The notes under the pieces were generated by a model that did no database searches, was not told where the DNA came from, and saw only the letters and a program-made list of their open reading frames with translations. From contig OY821520.1 of assembly GCA_963682025.1 (NCBI GenBank), forward strand, positions 132,861,319 through 132,925,318: 64,000 nt of DNA, given 5' to 3'. The position numbers and the translations under genes were made by a program. Within the stretch, counting starts at the first letter, position 1. The number at the start of each line of letters is the position of its first letter. Below are positions 33,985 to 45,603 of this stretch, piece after piece. Source of the DNA: Cordilura impudica. Lineage: Eukaryota; Arthropoda; Insecta; Diptera; Scathophagidae.

Positions 33985-35655
33985 TTATTGTTTTTTAATG
34001 TAATCTGTTATATATGACTGTTTTTTTGGTTCCTTAAGAGAATAAATAACGATTTCATTCCTAATGGTTAGAATATTGCTCATGTGCTGAGATACTTCTT
34101 TCTTCTTGCACCACTTAATCAAGTTGTTTGCACTTTCGAAAGCTACGGAATAAGAAATAGCAGGCCCGGTGTCAACGATTTCATCTTGGTCTGCATCCTC
34201 GTCATCGGTGGTGAGTTCGATTTCATCCAGTTCTGCCTCGTTCAAGTCTTGATTCCATTTTTCGATTTCTTCAAGTGGCATTGAATTATTTGGATCAAGC
34301 TTATTTAACAGCGCCTGAGTTTCTTCTAGAAATTGATTGCTCTCCTGATTTAGGTGACCCCATTGAGCCAATGGCAATTCATCTTCGCTGTCGAACTGAT
34401 CAGAATGAACGTTTTCCAACTCGATCCAATTCAATAATTTTGCCCAAGACTTTTTACATATGTGCTGTGGTAATTCATCCCACGCTTGTTTAAGCAACAT
34501 TATTGCATCGCGGATCGAATGGTGCTTTAAAATAATGTTCGAATCACCCCCTTCAGCAATTAAGTTAGAAAGCAGCTGGCGCCTGTAAATCAGCTTAGTT
34601 AGCTTAATTGGATTTTGGTCCATAGGCTGTAAAGCTGCTGTCACATTGGGCGGGGGAAAAAATGCAACTATGTTTCCGTCGTCACTTTGGAGCTGTTCAA
34701 CCATTGCATGAGCGGAGCAGTTGTCAATCAACAGTAGAGCCTTCGGCGGCAAAGAGTTTTCTTGAGAGAAGCGTTTGACCTAGAAGGCAAAAGTGCAGTC
34801 ATAACAACTTGAAAAGATATACATTCACTTGTTAACCTTACCTCTTTAATAAATATCTGATGAAACCACTGATGAAAGATACGTGACGTCATCCAAGCAT
34901 TCTTTGAAAAATCGTAGTGAAGTGGATTATAAAATCCTTTGAAACATCTAGGCTTTCTTGCTTTGCCAATGACCATGGGCTTCAATTTGTGTGAGCCATC
35001 TGCGTTTGTACCCAGTAAAATTGAAAGGCGTTCTTTTTGTATTTTGTACCCAGGAGCAGTTTTTTCACAACCACCTACATATGTTTTGTCTGGGAAACAA
35101 CGAAAGAACAATCCACTTTCATCGGCATTATATATTTGTGCTTCGGTCAGTCCCATTTCAGTAACTTTGTTGCGAAAAGTTTGTATGAACGAAGCAATGG
35201 ACTCGATATTGCTGGAAAGTATTTCGCCACAAATTTTTAAATATCGAATGCCATGGCGACGTTTAAATTTTGCAAACCATCTATCGCTTGCATTAAACGC
35301 ACTTTCATTTTTATCAGGATAAAGTTCGCTGAAAATTTGTTTAGCCTTTTCCCTTAATATTGGTCCAGTCAAAGTGCAATTTTTCTTTCGTTGAATTAAA
35401 AACCATGCATACAGTTTTTTTTTTCCATTTCCGGATATTCAGCAGCATGCAGACCTTTCTTTCTTGCAACTTGATAAGTGCTAGCGACTGCACCCAAAAT
35501 CAATTTTTTCTTGGATTTGATGTAGCTAATTGCAGACTTCGCAACTCCAAAATCCTGAGCTATTCGACTAGCTTGTACACCTTTATCAAGCTTTCCCAAA
35601 ATTTCAACTTTTTATGCCAAAGAAAGAGTGGTTTTTTTACGCTTATGTGACATTT
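33985..35655 (-). pseudogene. Tigger/pogo transposase, nearly intact
   Basis: DDE transposase of the pogo/Tigger group (CENP-B-like). The start MSHKRKKTTLSLA (35655) leads into a Psq-type helix-turn-helix (KVEILGKLDKGVQASRIAQD). A TAA replaces one codon within it (about 35614-35616), and a one-base shift lies in an A run near 35424. The CENP-B-type DNA-binding half follows (FNASDRWFAKFKRRHGIRYL). The DDE domain shows IYNADESGLFFR (D, 35121-35123), ALLLIDNCSAHA (D, 34723-34725) and ALQPMDQN (D, 34618-34620), with 34 residues between the last two. The long acidic tail runs to the stop at 33985. A predicted 62-nt intron (34780-34841) joins the two large frames exactly in phase. Only two lesions are visible. 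Confidence 0.9.
34780..34841 (-). other. predicted intron in Tigger transposase
   Basis: Minus strand: GAG then GTAAGGTT as donor, TTGCCTTCTAG as acceptor, 62 nt. Splicing joins FHQIFIKE to VKRFSQENSLPPKALLLID in frame. Without it the frame runs into junk (CISFQVVMTALL...) and stops. The size is typical of fly introns. Confidence 0.8.
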
Positions 35656-35943
35656 TTTAAAATAACCTTCACTTTATGACTGCAAACATGTGTATGAGTC
35701 AAGATGAGCTTTATTCAGGGAAAAACCATATATGCATTTATCTCTTCTTATTTTCAAGGCTCATTCACAAAGAAAGAGAAAACGAAATTGAAATACTTTT
35801 GTATGCATATGGAAAACTTCAATTCGTTCAATAATTAGAATTAAAATTTCTAATTTTAGAACGTTCAATGCTTTAAAATGTTTGGTTCTAATTTCTGGAT
35901 GATTCTAATTTTTGAGAGTTCTAATTTGTGAGCTTCTACTGTA

Positions 35944-36838
35944 TTGACAAACTTATACCCTCTGCTCAGTGGCATCGAGGGTATAAACATGAGGTCTCCT
36001 TGTAAGTGGGAATAAGTTCTATAGTCTGCAGCTTCACTGGAAAGTTTATACTTTAACTATTGTAAAGGATATATAAACCTAAAAACAACAGTTGCCAGAA
36101 ACTATAAACATTTTAATAGATCATAGTACTTGGAAAAGGTCTACGTTGCAGACCAGGCTTTTTTTATCGACTATAAAATAATAAAAACAAGCAGTCGCTC
36201 CATTCATATTTGGTGTATTGTGAAAGCGATTTTTAAAATGTTATTTTGAGAAAAACTATTTATTATTTTATTTATTTTTCTTCTAAAAACGGGTAAATAC
36301 TGTTAAACTAAAGTACAGCTCAAAACTAGTACTACTTATTCAATATAAGTACTAAACGTTTGAAATGAATTGGTAAAGTACTCGTATTTGATTTTCACTC
36401 TTGTTTTGGCTCAATTAAGAATTATAATTCAAATAAATACACAAAGCTTATTTCTCAATTAGAAAAAAAGTTATAGAAATCAACAAAGTCAATGAAGATA
36501 TATGCCGAACGAAAGATAAATCTGTGTACATTTACAGTCTTTGGAAAAGTTTCATAATTTTGGGTTTCAAAGAATTAAACCAGGCATACAAAAAATGGAT
36601 TCCGAGAATTGGATTGTCATTAACCATAATAACTGACATATTTTTTGTTGGTAGTTTGATTAATATTAGTGATATAATAGAAGTACGTGCTAATATTATT
36701 AAATATTTGCAACAAACTCCAACCTGTTCCTACAAAGTCTTGGCAAAGGATCAAAGGTCTACCATCAAACTGTCCCCAATGTTATTAGAAACTATCAAAA
36801 GAATTTGACTATTGATAGGAAACAGGTTCAGGAAAAAA
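35944..36838. other. no recognisable gene
   Basis: A plus-strand frame at 36524-36808 has no motif that I can name. It contains the tryptophan-poor, Ile-rich composition of chance frames in this AT-rich DNA. Confidence 0.4.
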
Positions 36839-37640
36839 CAAGCAAGAAAATTATAGTCGGTCTAGACTGACTATACGATACCTTATACCATGCGTTTAGA
36901 GACCCTATCTCTCAGGCCCAACTAACTGGATATAGAAAATAAGCATAACCAAATTTGAGTGGGATTTTTATTAATTTTTTTGGCTGCAGATATGAAAAAG
37001 TTCATATCGGATGCTTTATCTATATGGGGACTAGGCCTAAAAATGGACCGATCCTGACCATGTTTGGTAAAGTTTCTTGTATTTTGCAAAAATATAAACA
37101 AACAAAATTTGAGAAGAATCGGTGCAATATTTTTGTTTTTTGATAGATTTAAGTGAAGATCGGAAAGCAGCTCTATATGGGGCCTATGACTGAGAGTTGT
37201 CCAATTGGGATCATTTTTGGACAACTGATTAATGGATGTAATAAATACATACAAACCCAATTGGACTAAGATTTATATGATAATTTGGATCTTATGGCAA
37301 TTTATGTTGATTTCATTGGGGTCATTTGTATGGGGGCTAGGTCTGAACATGGACCAATTCTCACCAATTTCAACAACGTTCATCCCGTGGCCGATAAAAG
37401 CTTATATACTAAATTTCATCGAAATACGTTCATATTTGCGACCTGCAGTTTGATTACAAGCTTTACATGGACACACAGATGGACGGACGGACGGACGGAC
37501 GGACATAGTTAAATCGAATCAGATAGTGATTCTGATTCGATCGGTATAGTTAAAGATGGGTCTAGGTCAAATATTTTTGGTTGTTACAAACAGCACCACA
37601 AAGTCATTATACACAAACCACATAGTGGTATAGGGTATAA
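36839..37640 (-). mobile_element. HINE-like repeat, full length
   Basis: A good reference copy: CAAGCAAG end, palindrome with one change, TGCAGATATGAAAAAGTTC, a pure run of six GGAC units (37481-37504), GGTCAAATATTTTTGG, and the CACATAGTGGTATAGGGTAT terminus. Subgroup with TTAAATCGAATCAGATAGTG. Confidence 0.93.
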
Positions 37641-38871
37641 AAATGATGGATACTGGAATGATCTCCCCATATAAAACATATAAAGTTAAAAATACTGCTG
37701 CTGTATAATTGACGACGAAGCATGTGTACTGGCAGATTTTTTTCAGCTTCCAGGTCAAAATTGTTATATTACTAATGTCGAGGATAAGTTTAAGACTCAA
37801 AAGCAAATGATATTTCAAAAATAAAGTTCGTGGTATGGCAAGCAATAAACAGTCCTTTATGACAACGGCCTCTATAAATACCGAAATTTATATTAAGGAG
37901 TGCTTGCAAAGAAACTTTCATAAGCGAAGACATCAAGCCCACATACTTTTGGCCCAATTTTGCATCTTGTAACTATGGTGGAAGGGTTGCCGAAATAGGC
38001 AAGTTGGGCTTAATATTGGTCAAAATTCTGTTGCCTTGACAGTAACTAAACTGCTATTTTAGCTGTTTTACTCTTTATTCATTGTTCTATATATACCAAT
38101 ATAGTTGTTTTATTCATAAAAAGATCTAATATATTTTTTAAATGTTTTGAAATTCTATAATTGTGGAAAACAGCAAAGGCGTTTGCACGAGAGTCAAGTG
38201 TATATTGTTAAATTCATATTCTGACATATAAATTGAGGAATAATGCATAAGGGTACCTGCACAATACAAAACACAGATACCTATAATTAAAGTTTGTATC
38301 CTAAGTCACTTGTTTACTCACCTAGACTTTTCGGTATGCGAACATTAAACTATTTAACGGAAGTAAATAATAAAAAAAAAAGAAAAAATTAATTTTTCGG
38401 CAAACAACGCAATATGCCTCCAAAAATATTCTAAATACTTAACAGTAAACTATTTATCATTAATGATATTTATAGCTAAGCAACTGATGCAGATAATCAT
38501 TCATTAAAACTATATGGGTGGTAACGTTTCAATTAGATTGTTTAAAAAAAATTCTAAAATTAATTAAAGCATGTAGCGGAATGAAAGAGTTTGCTTCAAA
38601 TATCATGGTTTCAAATTGTGAGAATCTTATAATAGTTACTGGTCTTCAAAATGTTTTGGTTTCCTAATATAATCGTACGTACATAATTCATAAATGGCTT
38701 TAAATAACGGAAATTGATTGTTAAAGGTTAATTGTTTGCTTGCATAGACAAGTAAACGTTGTTGCTTAAACCAATTAATATGTGTCGTAGTATATACTTA
38801 CATTCAAGACTGACTTAGTGACTTTGAAACTACGCATGATTTATATATCATTTCTTGATGATATAAAAAAT
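37641..38871. other. no recognisable gene
   Basis: AT-rich; no coding motif, array or inverted ends seen until the TGGCTTCGCAT block that precedes the GTAC array. Confidence 0.5.
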
Positions 38872-39215
38872 GGCTTCGCATAAATTTTACAAGCAAAAAT
38901 TTTCTAAAAGTACCTTCTTTAAAAAAGTGCTTTATATGAAATAATCATCTTTTATTAAAAAATACCTTTCATTAAAAAAGTACCTTTTATATAAGTGAGT
39001 AGGTAGCGTGATCGCCTATCATGCGGGGGTCGTGGGCTCGATTCCCACCAGAGTCTTTGGCCTATCGCTGCAAACCAGCCAAATGGTCTTTGTCACCCGG
39101 CTTATCCCTGGACCCAAATTAGAATACAAACTTACTTTGCATTGTAATTAACATAAATAAATAAATTTAAAAAATACTTTTATTTATTATTATTAGAAAA
39201 AGCACCTTTTATTAA
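38872..39215. repeat. GTAC array, left part, with a SINE inside
   Basis: Units such as AAAAGTACCTTCTTTAAA, interrupted by a tRNA-like SINE at 39000-39175 and ending at TTAA (39212-39215), where the piggyBac begins. The array resumes at 47321 on the far side of the piggyBac. Confidence 0.7.
39000..39175 (+). mobile_element. tRNA-derived SINE candidate
   Basis: The head (GAGTAGGTAGCGTGATCGCC, then GGGCTCGATTCCCACCA) resembles a polymerase III promoter: a TRGY-type A-box region and a GGCTCGATTCC B box inside a foldable T arm (GTGGG...CCCAC). A non-tRNA body of about 110 bp follows and ends in TAAATAAATAAATTT. It is not a functional tRNA: the acceptor and anticodon stems do not close. Confidence 0.55.
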
Positions 39216-39479
39216 CCCTTGTGTTAATACCCAACTTTATAAACATTGTTTAGCACCCGGGGTACCCAGGTACCCATGTACCCAAGTACCATTATATATT
39301 AATAATCAATATTTTCATGAAATAAAATTTAATTTTTAAACTTTTTATGTGAGTATTAAATGATATATGTTAAAATATGATTTTTAACTTCAAATTGCAT
39401 AACGGCCAAAATTTTAAATCTTTTATACAGGACACAGTACTTTTTAGTATCACAGTTGTACATTTTCGGCAATACATGA

Positions 39480-41066
39480 TTTTTTTTTTTATTTTTTTTT
39501 ATTTATTAACCAACACTCAGGGGATGCCCCCTACAAATGCAGTGCAATGTGATGATCTCAGTAAAATAGGTTGTGGGAAGGAGGAAAGAGGGAGTAGTGT
39601 TTGTGGATATTTGATTTAATTTTTATTAGATTATAACTGTCAGGAAAGACCTCTGCGGGGAGTTTATTCCACATGCGACTAGTTCGACTGATAAACGAAT
39701 TCTCTCTGTAATGCGTTGTGCGGTCAACTGGACAATAGACTACAAACGGATGTGATCTACTAGAGAAGCGGGAAGAGCGAACCGAAACTCGGGCACTTGG
39801 AATAAGTTCGCTAATCTCAGAAGAACATTTCCCATGGTAGTATCTATAGAACATGATACACAACCCACATGTCGACGATGTTCCAATGAGTCAATAGAAT
39901 TGGATACCCTACTGTCATTGATGAGCATCAACGCCCACCTTTGCACACGGTCCAGTAGCTCCAAAATACCCTTTGAAGCTCCTGCCCATATATGGGAGTT
40001 ATATCCCATTTTCGATCGGATGCAAGTGATATAGATTTTAAGGAGATCAGAAGGAGTGAAGTAATTTTTGCACCGTTTTAGAAAACCAAGACACTTGAAT
40101 GCATCTTTCGACACTTGAAATACATGCTCGTTCAAACGAACATCACATTGAATTCTCATGCCTAGAACATCAAAAGTATCGGACTCCTCAATACCTATAC
40201 CACCCATACAGACAGATGAAATTGTTGAATCCATGGCCCTATGGGTCAACATACAACATTGCGTCTTCAGCGCATTAAAATCAACCCTATTCGCTTTACC
40301 TCACTCGGAGATTGTTAACAGGTCTTGATTGAGTGTGTCATTCATTGTCCGCCTTTTGCCCCCAACCTCCAAGAGGCTTGGCCTACAATTAAAGGAAAAT
40401 GAATGACAAATGCTGCTGTCACCTGCGAAAGAGTATATAGAATTAAAAGTTTGACCAAGAAAGTCGTTCAGAAAGATAAGGAAAAGAGAAGGAGAAAGAA
40501 CGGAACCTTGGGGTACCCCTGAATTAAGCTGAAACTCATTGGATGAGACCCCATCAATAACAACACGTATTGTTCGATCTCTGAGAAAACTCGATATAAA
40601 TCGAAAGAAGTCATAACGCATATAGATATCAGTGCACCGTGCTACATACGATCGAATGCCTTGGAAATATCTAGAGCAACTACTTTACGTTCGCCAAAAG
40701 TGCGAATGGATCGACTTCAGCGCTCAGAAAGTAGAGCTAACAGGTCTCCCGTGGAACGATTTGTACGGAAGCCATACTGACGATCGTTAATAAGTGAGTT
40801 GGGTTCTAGGTAGTTCACAAGATGGGAATTGGTCATGATCTCCATCACCTTTGAGAGATTGCAGATTGCAATTGGACGGTAATTTGCAGGGTTATTAGCC
40901 GCACCCTTTTTATTGATTGGTTGGATATTAGCGACTTTCCAGCAAGAGAGAAAGATTCCCGCATGGTAGGAAAGGCTGAAAAGGTTAGCCAATGAACTGG
41001 CTAGGATCGAAGAGCACCGTTTCAGCACCAGTGCCGTTATACCATCCGGTCCCCGAGACTTATTAA
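39480..41066 (-). pseudogene. LINE reverse transcriptase, 5' truncated, broken
   Basis: Non-LTR retrotransposon in the piggyBac interior, reading right to left. NKSRGPDGIT and NYRPIAICNLSKVMEIM (fingers) are followed by the YGFRTNRSTGDLLALLSE block. After a frameshift come FRFISSFLRDRTIRVVIDG and SGVPQGSVLSPSLFLIFLND. The catalytic box reads SFAGDSS, where an F-A-D-D is expected, so one metal-binding Asp has become Gly. The thumb and C-terminus (FLKRCKNYFTPSDLLKIYIT, SRTSRMWNKLPAEVFP) match the 15670-16278 copy. It ends in an A-rich tail (T run at 39481-39505 on the plus strand). No endonuclease is present. Confidence 0.88.
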
Positions 41067-41307
41067 TGTTGATATGTAATTAGGATTTCCCTCTATTATA
41101 ATACTAACGCTTTGGAAACTTAAATAAATTAACTGTAGTTTATTGAATTTCTTGAGCAGTTCAAATGTATTTGTGTCCCATGAAGTGAAAACCGAAAATA
41201 AAAGAAAAAATAAAAAAATATGTAACAAATTTCGAGAGCTCAATTTTTAAAGCAAGTGAGCTTTATATTTTAAAATAAATGAAATTACATAAAAGGTAAC
41301 ATTTAGG

Positions 41308-42045
41308 ATGACTTCAGCAGAAATAGGGGCTTATTTGAAAGAAATGTCTAATGGTAGCTGTGATTCAAATTTAAACGAAGTATCTGATTGTGAAGACAAG
41401 AAGTGGGTCCCGCAGTCTATTTCAAAAACTCAGCATCAGATAACGAGGAATATGAAAATTCTGATTATGAAGATAAAATACAATAACAAGAGGCTGAGTT
41501 CGATAGAGAACGCGGAGACAGAAGGTAGTAAAACTTTTTTTGTTATCTATGATCAGAATAAAAAAATAATTTCGTACATGTCTATATAAAATATTGAATG
41601 TATATTTTAATAATTTTTTATATTAAGTGGCAATTGCAAAAGACAATACTGTATGGAAGGAAAAGCCACCGAATGAACATCGAGCTCCCGTTCACAATAT
41701 CTAATGCCAGCGAAGTGGCGTTATCCATAAGTGATACTTTTAAAATTATCTTCAACGAAAATATGGTAGATATTATCGTTCGGCACACAAATAAAAAAGC
41801 ATTTTCTATCTATGCAGCTTATAACGTTAGTCATCCAAATTCTCAGCGTCAATGGAAGCCTGTAACTATTACGAAAATTTATTCGTTTTTTCGTATCTTG
41901 ATTTGTGGTGGTGCTAATAATTCAAATATGGACCATTCTTTAAACAAGCTGGATAACAAGAAGAAAAATGTTATGGGATCTTGTCACGTGTGCTACAAGC
42001 AAATAGAAAAAAAGAAGATGCAAAACTCGGAATAGCTGCGCTGAA
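41308..42045 (+). pseudogene. second piggyBac transposase, internally deleted
   Basis: Opposite in strand to the host piggyBac. It starts MTSAEIGAYLKEMSNGSC with an acidic N-terminus (a shifted frame gives SDNEEYENSDYED). After a frameshift comes a WKEKPPNEHRAPVHNI block (about 41660-41705) typical of piggyBac proteins just before the core. QWKPVTITKIYSFFRILICG (from about 41852) begins the core. The frame then jumps to KKNVMGSCHVCYKQIEKKKM (41960-42025), resembling the cysteine-rich C-terminal domain. The whole DDD catalytic centre is missing, so an internal deletion of roughly 250-300 codons is inferred. It is immediately followed by a HINE-like copy. Confidence 0.6.
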
Positions 42046-42059
42046 TGTGGACTGAACAA

Positions 42060-42820
42060 TCCGACTATATGATACCGTATACCATGCGTTTAGAGACCAT
42101 ATCTCATAGGCCCAACTAACTGGACATAGAAAATAAGCATAAACCAAATTTGAGTGGGATTTTTATTAATTTTTTTGGCTGCGGAAATGAAAAAGTTCAT
42201 ATCGGATGCTATATCTGTATGGGGACTAGGCCCAAAAATGGACCGATCATGACCATGTTTGGTAAAGTCTCTTGTATATTGCAAAAATATATACAAACAA
42301 AATTTGAGAAGAATCAGTGCAATATTTTTGTTTTTTGATAGATTTAAGTGAAGATCGGGAAGCAGCTCTATATGGGGCCTATGACTAAGAGTTGTCCCAT
42401 AGGGATAACTTTTGGACTACACATTAATGGATATAATAAATGCATATAAACCCAATTTGAGTAAGATCCATATGGCAATTTGGATTTTATGACAATTTAT
42501 GTCGATTTCATAAGGGTAATTTGTATGGGGGCTAGGTCTGAACATAGACCAATTCTCACCAATTTCAACAGCTTTCATCCTATGGCCGACAAAAGCTTAT
42601 GCAGCAAATTTCATCAAAATATATTCATATTTGCGACCTGCAGTTTGATTACAAGGTTTACATGGACACACAGACGGACGGACATCGTTAAATCGAATCA
42701 GTTAGTGATTCTGATTCGATCGGTATAATAAAAGATGGGTCTACGTCAAATAGTTTTGGTAGTTACAAACAGCAGCACAAAGTCATTATACCCAAACCAC
42801 ATAGTGGTATATGGTATAAA
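42060..42820 (-). mobile_element. HINE-like repeat, palindrome half lost
   Basis: Begins within the palindrome (CCGACTATATGAT) and is otherwise complete to CACATAGTGGTATATGG. It has only two GGAC units and the private variants TCTACGTC and ATCAGTTAGTG, shared only with the next copy. Confidence 0.88.
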
Positions 42821-42921
42821 AATAATTTTGTAAATAAATAACATTTTAATTATTCACATACTTTTTTTTAATAGTTTTTGATTCATATTTCCCATAAAAA
42901 TTTTAAGCATGTTTTAGCATT

Positions 42922-43690
42922 TTTATACCCTATACCACTTTGTGGTTTGGGTATAATGACTTTGTGCTGCTGTTTGTAACTACCAAAAATATTTGACGTA
43001 GACCCATCTTTTATTATACCGATCGAATCAGAATCACTAACTGATTCGATTTAACGATGTCCGTCCGTCTGTGTGTCCATGTAAACCTTTTAATCAAACT
43101 GCAGGTCGCAAATATGAATATATTTTGATGAAATTTGGTATATAAGCTTTTATCGGCCGTGGGATGAACGCTATTGAAATTGGTGAGAATCGGTCCATGT
43201 TCAGACCTAGCCCCCATACAAAATACCCATATGAAATCGACATAAATTGCCATAAGATCCAAATTGTCATATAGATCTTACTCAAATTGGGTTTGTATTC
43301 GTTCATTACATCTATTAATGAGTAGTCCAAAAATGATCCCTTTGACCCCATATAGAGCTACTTCCCGATTTTCACTTAAATCTATTAAAAAACAAAAATA
43401 TTGCACTGATTCTTCTCAAATTTTGTTTGTATATATTTTTGCAAAATACAAAAGACTTTACCAAACATGATCAGGATCGGTCCATTTTTGGACCTAGTCC
43501 CTTTATAGATATAGCATCCGATATGAACTTTTTCATATCTGCAGCCAAAAAAATTAATAAAAATCCCACTAAAATTTGGTTGTTGCTTATTTTCAATGTC
43601 TAGTTAGTTGGGACTAACAGATAGGGTTTCTAAATGCATGGTATAGGGTATCGTATAGTCGGTCTAGACCGACTATAATTTTCTTACTTG
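42922..43690 (+). mobile_element. HINE-like repeat, inverted neighbour
   Basis: Full length with perfect palindrome and two GTCC units. It shares the private variants of the copy at 42060-42820 and lies in inverted orientation 101 nt away. Confidence 0.92.
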
Positions 43691-44389
43691 TTTTTTTTTA
43701 GTATAAGCGAACAAAAATTAAATCTAGTATCTTAATTCGCTTTCTTCTAAGTGGAATAACGACGACCCAGAAGCTTGTATAAAAATCTTAATTGCTAATA
43801 AATTTTTTTCATGTAAATATACCTGAATTTTTTGGGTGCAGCTATTTGGGGTTTAGGGTAGTTAAATTAGACAATATGGGTTTTAGCTGATCCAATAAAA
43901 TGCTATTAGACTGCAATTGACAGTGCTATGAAACAGGGTTAAAATTTTTGTAATTTCTCGTAAATTAAGTAAGTTTACAAAATTATTTTTAGGCTTCAAA
44001 ATGCATCGGCTCAGCATACAAAAAAGTGATTTTAGCTACATTTACTTCATTTTGTTGTTTTGAAAAGTTACTCAAATTCAACGGGTACGAATATTTTTAA
44101 ATATTACATTTCATTCATGTTAGTTAGTTAGCTAATTGTTCTTAATTTTTTTCAAAATAAGTGCTTTACAAAAATATAAAACTAAACATAAAATTAAATA
44201 TTTCCAGATTTTAATAAGTTTTAGATAATAAATTAAAAAATATTAATAAAATAAGATCTTACGACTTTGACACATTGTCGTCCGTCAGTTATAAGTATTT
44301 AAAATTATAATTCATATAAAAAGAGCATTTTTTTTAAACATATATATAATCGAATTCAATGATTAACTCCTTTCTGCACTCAAGTGCAG
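43691..44389. other. no recognisable gene
   Basis: AT-rich interior of the nested piggyBac region. I could not find the missing piggyBac C-terminal coding sequence here. Confidence 0.45.
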
Positions 44390-44803
44390 CTACAATGTAA
44401 CCAAACAAATCATTCCTATTTAATATCCCAAACAGTGTAATCGAATGTGGCGCAGAATAGGGCAGTAGGCTAAAAAGTGTATAAGGCTTTCTTCCTCTTT
44501 GAGGTTACATAATAAACATATTTTGGATCTCTGTTGCTGGAATCTAGTTGCATTTAGTTCAATAAGATCGCATCTGACTTTAAATATCCAGCTGGCTGTA
44601 TATACATTGGGGATGGTTCAAAGTAAAATTGTGGGTTTCCATAATTTAATCGTTTATAAAAGCGGTTTGTAGCAGAGGCTTGTTGAAGAAACATTCCTTT
44701 TATATTATTTTTTATAGACGCAAGCATTTCTGATCTTAAAAATTCCCAGTCTTCTTTTATTGAGCATTCGCTAATTTGAATTATGTTACAATCTTCACAT
44801 AAT
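44390..44803 (-). pseudogene. LINE C-terminal zinc-knuckle fragment
   Basis: From 44803 downward: ECSIKEDWEFLRSEMLASIK, QQASATNRFYKRLNYGNPQF, then after a frameshift SWIFKVRCDLIELNATRF and ICLLCNLKEEESLIHFLAYC. C-x2-C...H...C after an R-x-D-L...L-N block is the C-terminal zinc knuckle seen after the polymerase in several LINE families. It is a different family from the 39480-41066 LINE, which lacks this motif. It abuts a HINE-like copy, and the piggyBac coding region lies beyond it. Confidence 0.6.
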
Positions 44804-45603
44804 TTTTATACACTATGTGGTTTGGGTATAATGAATTTGTGCTGCTCTTTGTAACAACCAAAAATATTTGACCTAGACCCATCTTTAATTATACCGATCG
44901 AATCAGAATCACTTTCTGAGTTGATTTAACAATGTCCGTCCGTCCGTCCGTCCGTCCGTCCGTCTGTGTGTCCATGTAAAGCTTGTAATCGAACTGCAGG
45001 TCGCAAATATGAATAGATTTTGATGAAATTTGGTATATAAGCTTTTATCGGTCATGGGATGAACACCATTGAAATTGGTGAGAATCGGTCCATGTTCGGA
45101 CCTAGCCCCCATACAAATTACCCATATGAAATCGACATAAATTGCCATAAGATCCAAATTGCCATATGGATCTTACTCAAATTGGGTTTATATGCATTTA
45201 TTACATCCATTAATGTGTAGTCCAAAAGTTATCCCTATGGGACAACTCTTAGTCATAGGCCCCATATAGAGCTGCTTCCCGATCTTCACTTAAATCTATT
45301 AAAAAACAAAAATATTGCACTGATTCTTCTCAAATTTTGTTTGTACATATTTTTGCAAAATACAAGAGACTTTACCAAACATGATCAGGATCGGTCCATT
45401 TTTGGACCTAGTCCCTTTATAGATATAGCATCCGATATGAACTTTTTCTATCTGCAGCCAAAAAAATTAATAAAGATCCCACTCAAATTTGGGTTTTGCT
45501 TATTTTCAATGTCCAGTTAGTTGGGCCTAAGAGATAGGGTTTCCAAACGCATGGTATAGGGTATCGTATAGTCGGTCTAGACCGACTATAATTTTCTTAC
45601 TTG
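44804..45603 (+). mobile_element. HINE-like repeat inside piggyBac coding sequence
   Basis: Full length. It interrupts the piggyBac frame directly after SYVPKK. GTCC microsatellite at about 44936-44963, perfect palindrome, younger subgroup (GATTTAACAATGTCC). Confidence 0.92.

Larger units (their letters stand above)
33073..35941 (-). mobile_element. pogo/Tigger DNA transposon with nested HINE-like repeat
   Basis: Ends CAGTAGAAGCTC...; 24-bp inverted repeats with one mismatch (33073-33096 and 35918-35941), flanked by TA at 33071-33072 and 35942-35943. It is about 2.1 kb without the HINE-like insertion at 33152-33928. The near-intact transposase and ends suggest a relatively young element. Confidence 0.92.

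Noticed and set aside
36524..36808. 94-codon frame as a gene or copia fragment
   Set aside because: No reverse-transcriptase motif matched convincingly in any frame; composition is like the background.
39000..39072. Functional tRNA gene
   Set aside because: Only the T arm and B box are convincing; the acceptor and anticodon stems do not form, and a SINE-like body follows.
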